Below are positions 10,131 through 18,487 of a stretch of DNA of 64,000 nucleotides, piece after piece. The DNA is from Streptomyces sp. P3 (lineage in GTDB: Bacteria; Actinomycetota; Actinomycetes; Streptomycetales; Streptomycetaceae), in contig JAFEKX020000001.1 of the NCBI GenBank assembly GCA_016893485.2, positions 6,527,501-6,591,500 on the forward strand. The letters are read 5' to 3'. The position numbers and the translations under genes are program-made. The notes below the pieces were generated by a model. The model ran no database searches, had not been told where the DNA came from, and saw only the letters and a program-made list of their open reading frames with translations. Position 1 is the stretch's first letter, and the number at the start of each line of letters is the position of its first letter.

Positions 10131-11074
10131 GTGGAACGGATCGCGACGGCCGACACCCAGGCCTCCGCCACGCCCCGGGCGGGCCCCTGGCCGCTGAATC
10201 CGGGTCGGCCGCGCCCCTGGATTCCGGGTTGCTGGACGCGATGCCGAGACAGCGGGAAGTACTGGACGACGCCGGGGAGTTGGTGTTCGCCACGCCGGCC
10301 CCGGTGGCCGCGCTCGCTTCCGGCCCCGTGGCGGTGTCGGCCTCCGCGTCGACCCCGGCCGTCCCCGCCGCGTACGCGCCACGAATCGCACCCGCCCTCA
10401 CCTCCCTGCGCGGCGTCCGCCCCTGGCGACTCCTGCCGACGCCCACCGGGACGCCGTTCACCTTCTGTTACGGCGTGCTGCTCGTCGTCACCTCGCTGAT
10501 CGCGCAGTACGCCGGCCCCACCCTCGTCGGCCAGTTGCACCAGGCGTCCAGCACGGACGTCACCCATCTCCTCCGCGACCCGTTCCTCGTGCTGCTCTCG
10601 AGCGCGCTGTGGATCGTGGGCGGGATGGTGTCGCCGTACGCCTTCCTGTTCCTGCTGGTGCTGACCGCGCTGGAACGGCGGATCGGTGGAGTACGGACCG
10701 CCGGGGTGTTCCTCTTCGGCCACATCGTCGCCACCCTCGCGACCGAAGGGACCGTGGGCATCGCGGTGTTGACGGGCCACCTGCCCGCCAGCTCCCTGCA
10801 CCGCCTCGACTACGGCATCAGCTTCGGCGTCGCCACGAGCATAGGAGCCCTCGCCGGCCTCCTCCGCCCCTGGCTCGGCCTCCCGATGATCACCCTCTTC
10901 GGCTGGACCCTGATCCAGTCCCTCCTGGCCTTCACCGACCCCATGACCAACTGGGGCCACCTGATCTCCCTGACGATAGGCATCACCACCTGGCCGCTGA
11001 TACGGCGCTGGGCACGGGCGGCACAGGTGACAAGGACGGCTGGGGCGAGGCGGGTTGGGATCGCGGGGGCCTGA
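10131..11074 (+). CDS. rhomboid-like multi-pass membrane protein
   Basis: This is a polytopic membrane protein of about 310 residues. A good AAGGAG box precedes GTG 10131 (MERIATADTQ). One frameshift near 10170-10200 leads into LDSGLLDAMPRQREVLDDAG. Hydrophobic segments follow: FCYGVLLVVTSLIAQYAG, LVLLSSALWIVGGMVSPYAF, AGVFLFGHIVATLATEG, ISFGVATSIGALAGLL and LISLTIGITTWPL. The layout, with the conserved HRLDYGISFG and DPMTNWGH blocks, matches the rhomboid-like family of streptomycetes. I do not see the GxSG/His dyad of an active rhomboid protease, so catalysis is doubtful. The frame also stays open upstream to 9935. Confidence 0.75.
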
Positions 11075-11105
11075 CTACCCGCTTGCCTGGGCGCGTTCAG
11101 CTTCT

Positions 11106-11947
11106 TCACTGGTCCCGGGCTGCCAAGTCGCCGCCCTTCCCCGGCGATTGATCCGGTGACCACACGTACGGCATGGCCGTGGTGATCGCGCGGAATCCCA
11201 GCCGGCGCAGGATCGGCGCGCTGTCGTCCGAGGCGTCCACGTGGAGGTACGGCACTCCGCGGGCGGCGGCGAGGGCGGCCCGGGTGGTGACCAGCGCGCG
11301 GTAGACGCCCTTGCCACGCCACTCGGCGACCGTCGAGCCGCCCAGCATGGTGGCGAACTCCGTCCCGGGCCGGAAGGCGAGCCAGGCCGCGGAGATCATC
11401 TCCCCGTCCGCTTCGACGGCGTGGACGGCCATCTCGTCCGGCGCGGCTGCGATACGGCCGAGGAGGTCGGCGGCCAGCCAGTTCAGGTCCATGTCCCAGA
11501 TGGCCGACTGGACGGCACCGAGCCGCCGCAGGTCCGCCTCGGCGGTGATCCGGCGGATGGTGACCCCGTAGGGCAGCACGGGCTCCGCCTCCGCCAGTTC
11601 CTCGGCCCGCCCGACGAGCACCGTCTCCCGCTTCCCGGGCACGAAGCCCGCCGCGCGGAGGCGGTCGGCGAGGTCGGCCGGGGTGTCGTGGGAGCGGGTC
11701 TTCCACTTCACGCTCTCCCCACGCGCCGCGAAGAAGTCCCGCTGCCGGGCGATCAGTTCGTCCAGCTCGCGCCCCCGTACCCCCAGGTCGCGCGGACCGC
11801 TCACGTACCCCGGAACTGTCCGACCGTCCGCAGCAGCGGCCCGTCCTTCTCGTACGTCACTCCGGCCGGCGGGATGGGCGGGGTGCCGCGCAGCTGGTCG
11901 TCGTAGGCGGCGAGGAGGGTCTGTGTCTCGGTCTCCGGATCTGTCAC
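11106..11947 (-). CDS. GNAT-family N-acetyltransferase
   Basis: An acetyltransferase of about 280 residues starts at GTG 11947 (MTDPETETQTLLAAYDDQLR). One G is missing near 11812, after which the frame continues YVSGPRDLGVRGRELDELIA. The GNAT core is C-terminal: AWLAFRPGTEFATMLGGSTV is strand 4, EWRGKGVYRALV is the acetyl-CoA loop (Q/RxxGxG/A form), and LRRLGFRAIT is the closing strand. Substrate unknown. Its 3' end faces the rhomboid-like gene with 31 bp between them. Confidence 0.88.
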
Positions 11948-11971
11948 GGGGCGACGGTACGAGGCACCTGG

Positions 11972-12412
11972 TTATCGCCGGGGTGCGGGGTCGTCGCCCG
12001 TCGGGAGTCGGCTTGAGGTGTCGGTGATGCCGTCGCGGAACTCTTGGAAGGCATGCCAGGCCGAGGGGCCTCCCGGGGTGATCAGGTCTCCTGAGGAGCA
12101 GTCCAGGACCTTGCAGTCGAAGGCGCGCGCGAGGCGGAAGACGGAGGTGAGGACGTCGTCGCCGGAGCCGCGGACGTGCAGCATGATCGAGTCCACGGGG
12201 TCTTCCGAGCCGATGTTCAGTTCGATGGACCAGGTGGGTCCGGTGAGGTCGCCCCAGGCGGGGTCCGAGAGGTCGGTTCCGGGCTCGGCTCGGCTGATGG
12301 TGGCGAGGACTTCGTGCCGTGGACCGAACGGGCGCGCAGAGTGGTCGGCGGGTATGTCCTGCGCCGAGGTGATGTCGTCGGGCAGGTTGAGGAGGAGAAT
12401 GTCCCAGCTCAT
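11972..12412 (-). CDS. hypothetical protein (146 aa)
   Basis: This intact cytosolic-looking protein begins MSWDILLLNLPDDITSAQDI and has mixed alpha/beta character: WSIELNIGSEDPVDSIMLHV, then RLARAFDCKVLDCSSGDLIT. No signal peptide or membrane segment is seen. It lies 44 bp downstream of the DUF4259 gene on the same strand, so the two are probably co-transcribed. I do not recognise a family beyond conserved streptomycete hypothetical. Confidence 0.75.
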   Translation of the reverse strand: MSWDILLLNLPDDITSAQDIPADHSARPFGPRHEVLATISRAEPGTDLSDPAWGDLTGPTWSIELNIGSEDPVDSIMLHVRGSGDDVLTSVFRLARAFDCKVLDCSSGDLITPGGPSAWHAFQEFRDGITDTSSRLPTGDDPAPRR

Positions 12413-12456
12413 GGGGCCTTCCGGGTCGGTGGCGGGTGGGTGCGCTGTTGCGTGGG

Positions 12457-12881
12457 TCAGGTCAGGCGGGGTTGGACCCCCGGCGGCGGGGGTGTGAGTG
12501 TGCTGCGGAGCCGGTTGACGGCCGCGTGCCAGGGGGCGCCGTCGGATTGGGCCCAGAGGTCCAGGAGTTCGGACGGGTCGGTCATGACGCGGTCGAGGGC
12601 CTGGAGGGCGAGGGCGCGTAGGCCGGTGAGGTCGGGGACGGGTTCGTCCGGGCCGTAGTGGGGTCGGCGGGCTCGCCGCCGGGGCACTGCGCGGCGACCA
12701 GGGCCGCTGCCGCGACGGCTTCGTCGGCGATGTCCGCGTCGAGGTAACCGACGGTGTCGGCCGCTCGGGCGAGGGTGTCGCGGACCAGGCCCGTACGCGC
12801 GTCCGGGGCGGCGTCGTCGAGGGTGTTGCACCAGTCCGCCGCGGTGTCGTTGTCGAAGGGGCCGACATCCCAGGTGCCCAT
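12457..12881 (-). CDS. DUF4259 domain protein
   Basis: This protein of about 141 residues begins MGTWDVGPFDNDTAADWCNT, the characteristic DUF4259 opening. An Ala-rich helix bundle continues to QCPGGEPADP, where one C is missing (near 12662). In the next frame it continues HYGPDEPVPDLTGLRALALQ to a C-terminal Pro-rich tail at 12457. Function unknown. Its start region is preceded by GTGGTC-type short repeats (12893-12913) and the repeats at 13017-13076. Confidence 0.82.
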
Positions 12882-13016
12882 GTGTCTCCCGTGATCGTGG
12901 TCGTGGTCGTGGTGGTGTTGCGTCCGGGGATCGTGGCAGGCGGCACTGACATCGGCCTCCGAGGTTGGCCTCCGACAGCGACTCGCGGAGGCGGCCGTCG
13001 GGAGCGGGCCGCCATC

Positions 13017-13076
13017 CCCGGCCATCCCCGGCCATCCCCGGCCATCCCTGACCACCCCGGCCATCCCGGCCCTCCC
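13017..13076. repeat. short tandem repeats of a GGCCATCCCC-type unit
   Basis: At least three near-perfect copies of an 11-bp unit (CCCCGGCCATC) are followed by decayed copies. They sit between the DUF4259 gene and lon. The 372-bp gap 12882-13253 otherwise holds only the GTGGTC-type repeats next to the DUF4259 start and the HAIR-like site of lon. Confidence 0.7.
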
Positions 13077-13212
13077 CGGTCACCCCTTCAACGCACCCCG
13101 TTCCCGGGAAGCCCCCGCCCCATTTCCGTGTTGACCTGCACAGGGCCGGGGGCGCGTCGTCTGATCGCTCACGGCGAACAACCGGTGGGGAACAATCGGA
13201 GACGCCCAGGCA

Positions 13213-13231
13213 TTGAGTCGGCATAGCTCAA
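13213..13231. promoter_or_regulatory. HAIR-like inverted repeat upstream of lon (HspR operator candidate)
   Basis: TTGAGT-N7-GCTCAA lies 22 bp before the lon start. HspR binds the HAIR motif CTTGAGT-N7-ACTCAAG, and lon is a known HspR target in Streptomyces lividans. One arm position is mismatched. The spacing of 7 and the location fit repression of lon until heat shock titrates HspR (established for the family, inferred here). Confidence 0.75.
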
Positions 13232-13253
13232 CTTGACTGCCTAAGGGGAGATC

Positions 13254-15671
13254 ATGGCTTCGACGTCCACACCGCTCACCCTGCCCGTGCTGCCGCTCGA
13301 CGACGAGGTCGTGCTGCCCGGAATGGTGGTTCCGCTGGACCTGAACGACACCGATGTACGCGCCGCCGTGGAGGCCGCCCAGGCCGCCGCGCGGTCCGAG
13401 CCCGGAAAGCCCAAGGTTCTGCTGGTGCCACGCATCGACGGGACATACGCCAGCACCGGCGTGCTCGGCACCATCGAGCAGGTCGGCCGGCTGGCCGACG
13501 GTGACCCTGGTGCACTGATCCGCGGCCGTAGCCGCGTGCAGATCGGGGCCGGTACTACCGGTCCCGGGGCCGCGCTCTGGGTCGAGGGCACCGCGCTCGA
13601 CGAGAGCCTGCCCGAACCCCTGCCCGGTTCCGTTTCCGAGCTGGTGAAGGAATACAAGGCGCTGGCCACCGCATGGCTGCGCAAGCGTGGGGCCTGGCAG
13701 GTCGTCGACCGGGTGCAGGCCATTGATGACGTATCCACCCTCGCCGACAATTCCGGTTACTCGCCCTTCCTGACCACCGAGCAGAAGATCGAGCTGCTGG
13801 AGACCGCCGACCCGGTCGCCCGGCTCAAGCTCGCCACCCAGCACCTCCGCGACCACCTCGCCGAGCAGGACGTCGCCGAGACCATCGCCAAGGACGTGCA
13901 GGAAGGCGTCGACAAGCAGCAGCGCGAGTTCCTGTTGCGGCGCCAGCTGGAAGCCGTCCGCAAGGAACTGCGTGAGCTCAACGGCGACACGAGCGACGGC
14001 GAGGAGTCCGACGACTACCGCGCCCGCGTCGAGGCCGCCGACCTGCCCGAGAAGGTCCGCGAGGCCGCGCTCAAGGAGGTCGAGAAGCTGGAGCGGTCCT
14101 CCGACCAGTCGCCGGAGGGGTCGTGGATCCGGACGTGGCTGGACACCGTTCTTGAACTGCCTTGGAATGAAAGGACCCAGGACGAGTACGACATCCAGGG
14201 CGCCAAGGCGATCCTCGACGCCGAGCACGCGGGCCTGGAGGACGTGAAGGAGCGCATCACCGAGTACCTGGCCGTGCGCAAGCGGCGCGCGGAGCGGGCC
14301 TGGGTGTCGTCGGCGGTCGGCGCGGCGGTGCCGTGCTCGCCCTCGTCGGTCCGCCCGGCGTCGGCAAGACCTCGCTGGGTGAGTCCGTCGCGCACGCGAT
14401 GGGGCGCAAGTTCGTCCGCGTCGCGCTCGGTGGTGTCCGGGACGAGGCCGAGATCCGCGGCCACCGGCGTACATACGTGGGTGCCCTCCCGGGCCGTGTC
14501 GTCCGCGCGATCAAGGAGGCCGGGTCCATGAACCCGGTGGTCCTGCTCGACGAGATCGACAAGGTGGGGTCCGACTACCGGGGCGACCCGGCGGCGGCTC
14601 TGCTCGAAGTGCTCGACCCCGCGCAGAACCACACCTTCCGCGACCACTACCTGGAGGTCGAACTCGACCTGAGCGACGTGGTGTTCCTGGCGACGGCCAA
14701 CGTGCTCGAGGCCATCCCGGAGGCACTGCTCGACCGCATGGAGCTGGTCCGGCTCGACGGTTACACCGAGGACGAGAAGGTCGTCATCGCCCGTGACCAC
14801 CTGCTCCCGCGCCAGCTGGAGCGGGCGGGCCTCAAGGACGACGAGGTCGTCATCGACGAGAGCGCGCTGCGCAAGCTCGCCGGTGAGTACACCCGCGAGG
14901 CGGGCGTCCGCACCCTGGAGCGGTCGATCGCCCGACTGCTCCGCAAGATCGCGGCGCAGCACGAACTGGGCGAGCGGAAGCTGCCCTTCACGGTGACCGA
15001 CGCCGACCTGCGCGGACTGATCGGACGGCCGCACCACGTGCCCGAGTCCGCCCAGGACCCGGCCGAGCGCCGCACCGCGGTGCCCGGTGTCGCCACCGGC
15101 CTCGCGGTCACCGGCGCGGGCGGTGACGTCCTCTACGTCGAGGCGTCGCTGGCCGACCCGGAGACGGGCGCGGCGGGCCTGACCCTGACCGGTCAGCTGG
15201 GTGACGTGATGAAGGAGAGCGCGCAGATCGCCCTGTCCTTCCCTCCGCTCGCACGGCGCCGAACTGGAGCTGCCGGTCGGCGACTTGAAGGACCGGGGCG
15301 TGCACATCCACTTCCCGGCGGGTTCGGTGCCGAAGGACGGCCCGAGCGCGGGTGTCACGATGACGACGGCCCTGGCGTCGCTGCTCAGCGGTCGCCTGGT
15401 CCGCACGGACGTGGCGATGACGGGTGAGGTCTCCCTGACCGGTCGGGTCCTCCCGATCGGCGGCGTGAAGCAGAAGCTGCTCGCCGCGCACCAGGCCGGC
15501 GTCACCACCGTGATCATCCCGAAGCGCAACGAGCCCGACCTGGACGACGTCCCGGCCGAGGTCCTGGACAAGCTCGACGTCCACGCGGTGACGGACGTCC
15601 GCCAGGTCCTGGAGTTGGCGCTGTCGCCGGCGACGAACGGCGCGGCGTCGGAGGTTCCGGTGGCGGCGTGA
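13254..15671 (+). CDS. lon: ATP-dependent Lon protease
   Basis: This is a LonA serine protease that degrades misfolded cytosolic proteins. The N-terminal substrate domain starts at ATG 13254 (MASTSTPLTLPVLPLDDEVV) after an AAGGGGAG site. The coiled region KQQREFLLRRQLEAVRKELR precedes the AAA module, with Walker A LVGPPGVGKTSLGESVA, Walker B VVLLDEIDKVGSDY and sensor LDRMELVRLDGYT. The protease domain has the catalytic Ser in KDGPSAGVTMTTAL and Lys in GGVKQKLLAAHQAG. Two indels break the frame: one G lost near 14298, and one extra C near 15241. About 806 residues when joined, the normal size. Not a pseudogene in my reading. Confidence 0.96.
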
Positions 15672-15690
15672 CGGACGTCCACCGGTAGGT

Positions 15691-15726
15691 GAAGGCCCGG
15701 GTCCCTTCAAGGGGGCCCGGGCCTTC
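15691..15726. terminator. bidirectional terminator between lon and the lysozyme gene
   Basis: A strong GC hairpin pairs GAAGGCCCGGG with CCCGGGCCTTC between the convergent ends of lon and the GH25 gene. It can serve both strands. Confidence 0.75.
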
Positions 15727-15734
15727 GCCGTACG

Positions 15735-16553
15735 TCAGCCGTTGGCGAGCGCGACCACCCGGTCCAGCGCGCCGTTGAACTTGTCGTGGTCCCCGACCGT
15801 CGGCCCGGACGACGTGTACTGCCACATCGTGTAGAAGCCCCATCCCGCAGGAAGCGTCCCCGGGTCCGAGGCGTACCGCGCGATCCACAGCGGATTGGCC
15901 GAAGCGAACGCGCTGGAGTTGCCGGTGCAGTCGCTCCACCAGCTCGTCGCCGTGTAGATCACCGCGTCCCGGCCGGTGCGGGACCTGTACGTGGAGAGGA
16001 AGTCGGAGATCCAACTCACCATCGCCGACGCCGACTTGCCGTAGCAGGACGCGCCGTACGGATTCCACTCGATGTCCAGGACGCCGGGGAGGGTGCGGCC
16101 GTCCCTGGACCAGCCGCCGCCGTGGTCGACGAAGTAGTTGGCCTGGGTGGCGCCGCTCGTCGTGTCCGGGGTCGCGAAGTGGTACGCCCCGCGGATCATG
16201 CCGACGCCGTAGGAGCCGTTGTACTGCTGGGCGAAGTACGGGTTCGTGTAGTACGTCCCCTCGGTCGCCTTCGTGTAGGCCCACTTGACCCCGCTGCTCC
16301 ACAGGGTCGACCAGGCGGCGTTGCCCTGGTAGGCGCTGACGTCGACGCCCTCCGTCTGGGTGGCGTCACCGCCGGTCGGGGTGCCGTCCTGGCCGTCGTG
16401 CGCCAAGACGCCGACGCCGAGGTGGGCGGAGCCGCGGGCGGGGACCGTGGCGGCGCCGGCCGGGTGGGCGAGGGCCGCGAGCAGGATTCCGGAGAGGGCG
16501 AGCGCGAGGGAGAGATGGCGGGGGCGGGGTGTTCGGGGTCTGTGCGCGGGCAT
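15735..16553 (-). CDS. secreted GH25 muramidase (lysozyme)
   Basis: This exported N,O-diacetylmuramidase-type glycoside hydrolase family 25 protein has 272 residues. The signal peptide has a basic start (MPAHRPRTPRPRH), the hydrophobic core LSLALALSGILLAALAHPAG and a cleavage region near AGAATV. The catalytic fold begins EGVDVSAYQGNAAWSTL, with KATEGTYY, MIRGAYHFATPDT and the acidic active-site strand PGVLDIEWNPYG. It ends DRVVALANG. It hydrolyses the MurNAc-GlcNAc bond of peptidoglycan outside the cell. The frame is intact. An upstream in-frame ATG exists, but 16553 gives the proper signal peptide. Confidence 0.93.
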   Translation of the reverse strand: MPAHRPRTPRPRHLSLALALSGILLAALAHPAGAATVPARGSAHLGVGVLAHDGQDGTPTGGDATQTEGVDVSAYQGNAAWSTLWSSGVKWAYTKATEGTYYTNPYFAQQYNGSYGVGMIRGAYHFATPDTTSGATQANYFVDHGGGWSRDGRTLPGVLDIEWNPYGASCYGKSASAMVSWISDFLSTYRSRTGRDAVIYTATSWWSDCTGNSSAFASANPLWIARYASDPGTLPAGWGFYTMWQYTSSGPTVGDHDKFNGALDRVVALANG

Positions 16554-16769
16554 GGCGTGGCCTCCGAGGGCGCGGTGGGGGAGGGGAGAGAAGCGGTGAT
16601 GATGGCGTGGCCATGCCAGCAATTGCCTGGTAAGGAAGCTACGCACCGAGAAGACCGCGCGGGAAGGGGGTCCGGACGCTGCCGTTGGTCTAGCCCTGCG
16701 AAATACTGACGGAGCTGCGGCGATGACGGTGTGTGGCGGAAACTTTCACGAGCGAGGGAAAGCGGACCA

Positions 16770-17336
16770 ATGGGTGCTGACGTGCACAAGGGCGAGGACA
16801 GGAACGGCGACCGGCCTTCCGGAGGCGGAGACCGGCTGGGCGGGGACGCCGAGCGGCCGTCCGGAGGCGGTGACGCGGTGCCCGCCGGTGGCGACGAGCC
16901 CGTCGCGGACCACGAATACCTCTCCCTGGAACGCGAGTTGACGTTCCTCCTGCGCCGGGCCCGGGCCAACCAGGGCGAGATGGCCCGCGAGGTCCACCCC
17001 GACCTGGAGTCCGCCGCGTACGGCCTGCTGGTCCGGCTGGAGGAGTACGGCCGGCAGCGGGCCACCGAGCTGGCCGCCTACATCGGCGTCGGCAAGGCCA
17101 CCATGTCCCGCCAGCTGCGCGCCCTGGAGGACCTCGGCCTGATCGCCCGCGAGCCCGACCCGGCGGACGGCCGCGCCTGGCTGGTCGACCTCACGGACGA
17201 GGGCCGCCGCCGGGTCACCCACGTCCGCGAGGCCCGGCGCGCCCGCTACGTCACCCAGCTCTCCCACTGGGACCGCCAGGAGGTCGCCGAACTGGCCCGC
17301 CTGCTGCACCAGTTGAACGGCGTCATCGGCAAGTAG
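16770..17336 (+). CDS. MarR-family transcriptional regulator
   Basis: This 188-residue regulator has a low-complexity N-terminus (Gly/Asp-rich to about residue 48), then the MarR winged helix: SAAYGLLVRLEEYGRQRATE, LAAYIGVGKATMSRQLRALE (recognition helix), DLGLIAREPDPADGRAWLVD (wing) and LTDEGRRRVTHV. The start ATG 16770 follows GAGGGA. Intact. It stands alone, divergent from the lysozyme gene, so the 216-bp gap could hold sites for both; no clear dyad stands out. Ligand unknown. Confidence 0.9.
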   Translation: MGADVHKGEDRNGDRPSGGGDRLGGDAERPSGGGDAVPAGGDEPVADHEYLSLERELTFLLRRARANQGEMAREVHPDLESAAYGLLVRLEEYGRQRATELAAYIGVGKATMSRQLRALEDLGLIAREPDPADGRAWLVDLTDEGRRRVTHVREARRARYVTQLSHWDRQEVAELARLLHQLNGVIGK

Positions 17337-17359
17337 AGGGAGCGGGCCGAGACGGGCCC

Positions 17360-18146
17360 TCACCACTCGACGTACACGGCCGTCGCGTCGTCGTGCGTCT
17401 TGCTCCGCCGCAGATACGTCCGCTCCTCCGCGTCGGCCCGCTCCAGCGCCCGCACCCGGCCGATCAACTCCGCCGCCCCTTCCTTCCGTACGAGCGCGAA
17501 GCAGTCCGCCCAGTCGCCCTCGCCGAACTTCTCCACCCACCGCGTCGCCCCGTCCGTCAGGGCGGCGAGGGCGCGGACCTCGGCACGGGGAGCGATCCGG
17601 TCACCGCGCGTTCCGCGACCGACGGATCGGCGGCGGCGGTGAAGAAGCCGCCCTCCTTGTTGCGGAGCGTGGTGTCGATCAGGGCGTCCGTCGCGAGGGC
17701 GGAGCGCGGGAGGCGGGACAGCCGGTCGTCGAGTACGGCGGTCACCTCACCGGACGGGTTTTCGGCCAGCAGCGCCGAGTCCGAGAGGACCAGGTATTCG
17801 ATCTCCGCCGGTGACCAGCGGGCCAGCACCACGGTTGCCTGTGGGGTGCGTGGGTGAGAAAGGTCACAGGTGGTGACGTGGGCCTCAACTGTTCGGAGGA
17901 TCGCCCGGGAGAGAATCTCCGCCAGGGTCAGATCCCGGTAGGAAACGGACAGTTCGGTCAGCGCGCCCCCAGGCGGGCGGTGTACCAGGGGACCGAATGC
18001 AGACAACCCGTCTCGCCTCTGGGTGGGGTGACTCCGTCCAGGACGATCAGCGAACCGCCCTGTCCCGAGGCCGGAAGGCCGACACTCGCGAAGTCCTCGT
18101 TGGGGCGGCCCGGGTCACCGGGTTCCGACACAAGTTCCGTACGCAT
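17360..18146 (-). CDS. PP2C-like protein phosphatase
   Basis: A protein of about 262 residues starts at ATG 18146 (MRTELVSEPGDPGRPNEDFA). Metal-binding signatures of PP2C are visible: RPNEDF, then SLIVLDGVTPP, and later EIEYLVLSDSALLA. C-terminal block: ALAALTDGATRWVEKFGEGD, ending DDATAVYVEW. Ser/Thr phosphatases of this fold need Mn or Mg. The frame breaks near 17972 (one G short of six) and 17592 (one C short). An upstream in-frame start at 18194 exists but has no better ribosome site. Confidence 0.8.
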
Positions 18147-18487
18147 TCGGCCAGTCTGCACGACCTCTTCACAGGCTTCGCAAAAAGTTGGCACGCACGG
18201 TCGAATGGGCGCACTCGTGCAGGTCAGACGCCTGCTTTGGGTGGGAATGGATCACTCCGGGAATGCGTGGCGGCGAATCCTGCCAAAGCCCGCCGCTCAC
18301 GTCCAACCGGCCCGGCGCGGGGCCCCCTTGGACGGCCCGCCGGAACTTGCCCGCCAACTCCCGTCCGGGGTTCACTCCTTCGGGTGGCGGGCCGGACGAT
18401 GCGCGACCGCTGCCTACCGGCACTGGGAGGGTCGCCGTACCGGAGTGACGGAGCGTCACCCGGGCCCATGGGTATCACGAGTCAGGA
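18147..18487. other. 341-bp divergent intergenic region with a dyad upstream of cvnA
   Basis: This region separates the phosphatase gene and the conservon, which are divergent. I see no convincing gene in it. Near the conservon end it contains GTGACG-GAG-CGTCAC (18445-18459), a perfect 6-bp inverted repeat 28 bp before ATG 18488, which is a plausible regulator site. Confidence 0.5.

Noticed and set aside
13254..15671. lon, rho, prfA and kgd as pseudogenes
   Set aside because: Each break is a single base in or beside a short run, flanking sequence is perfectly conserved, and several are essential; error is the simpler explanation.
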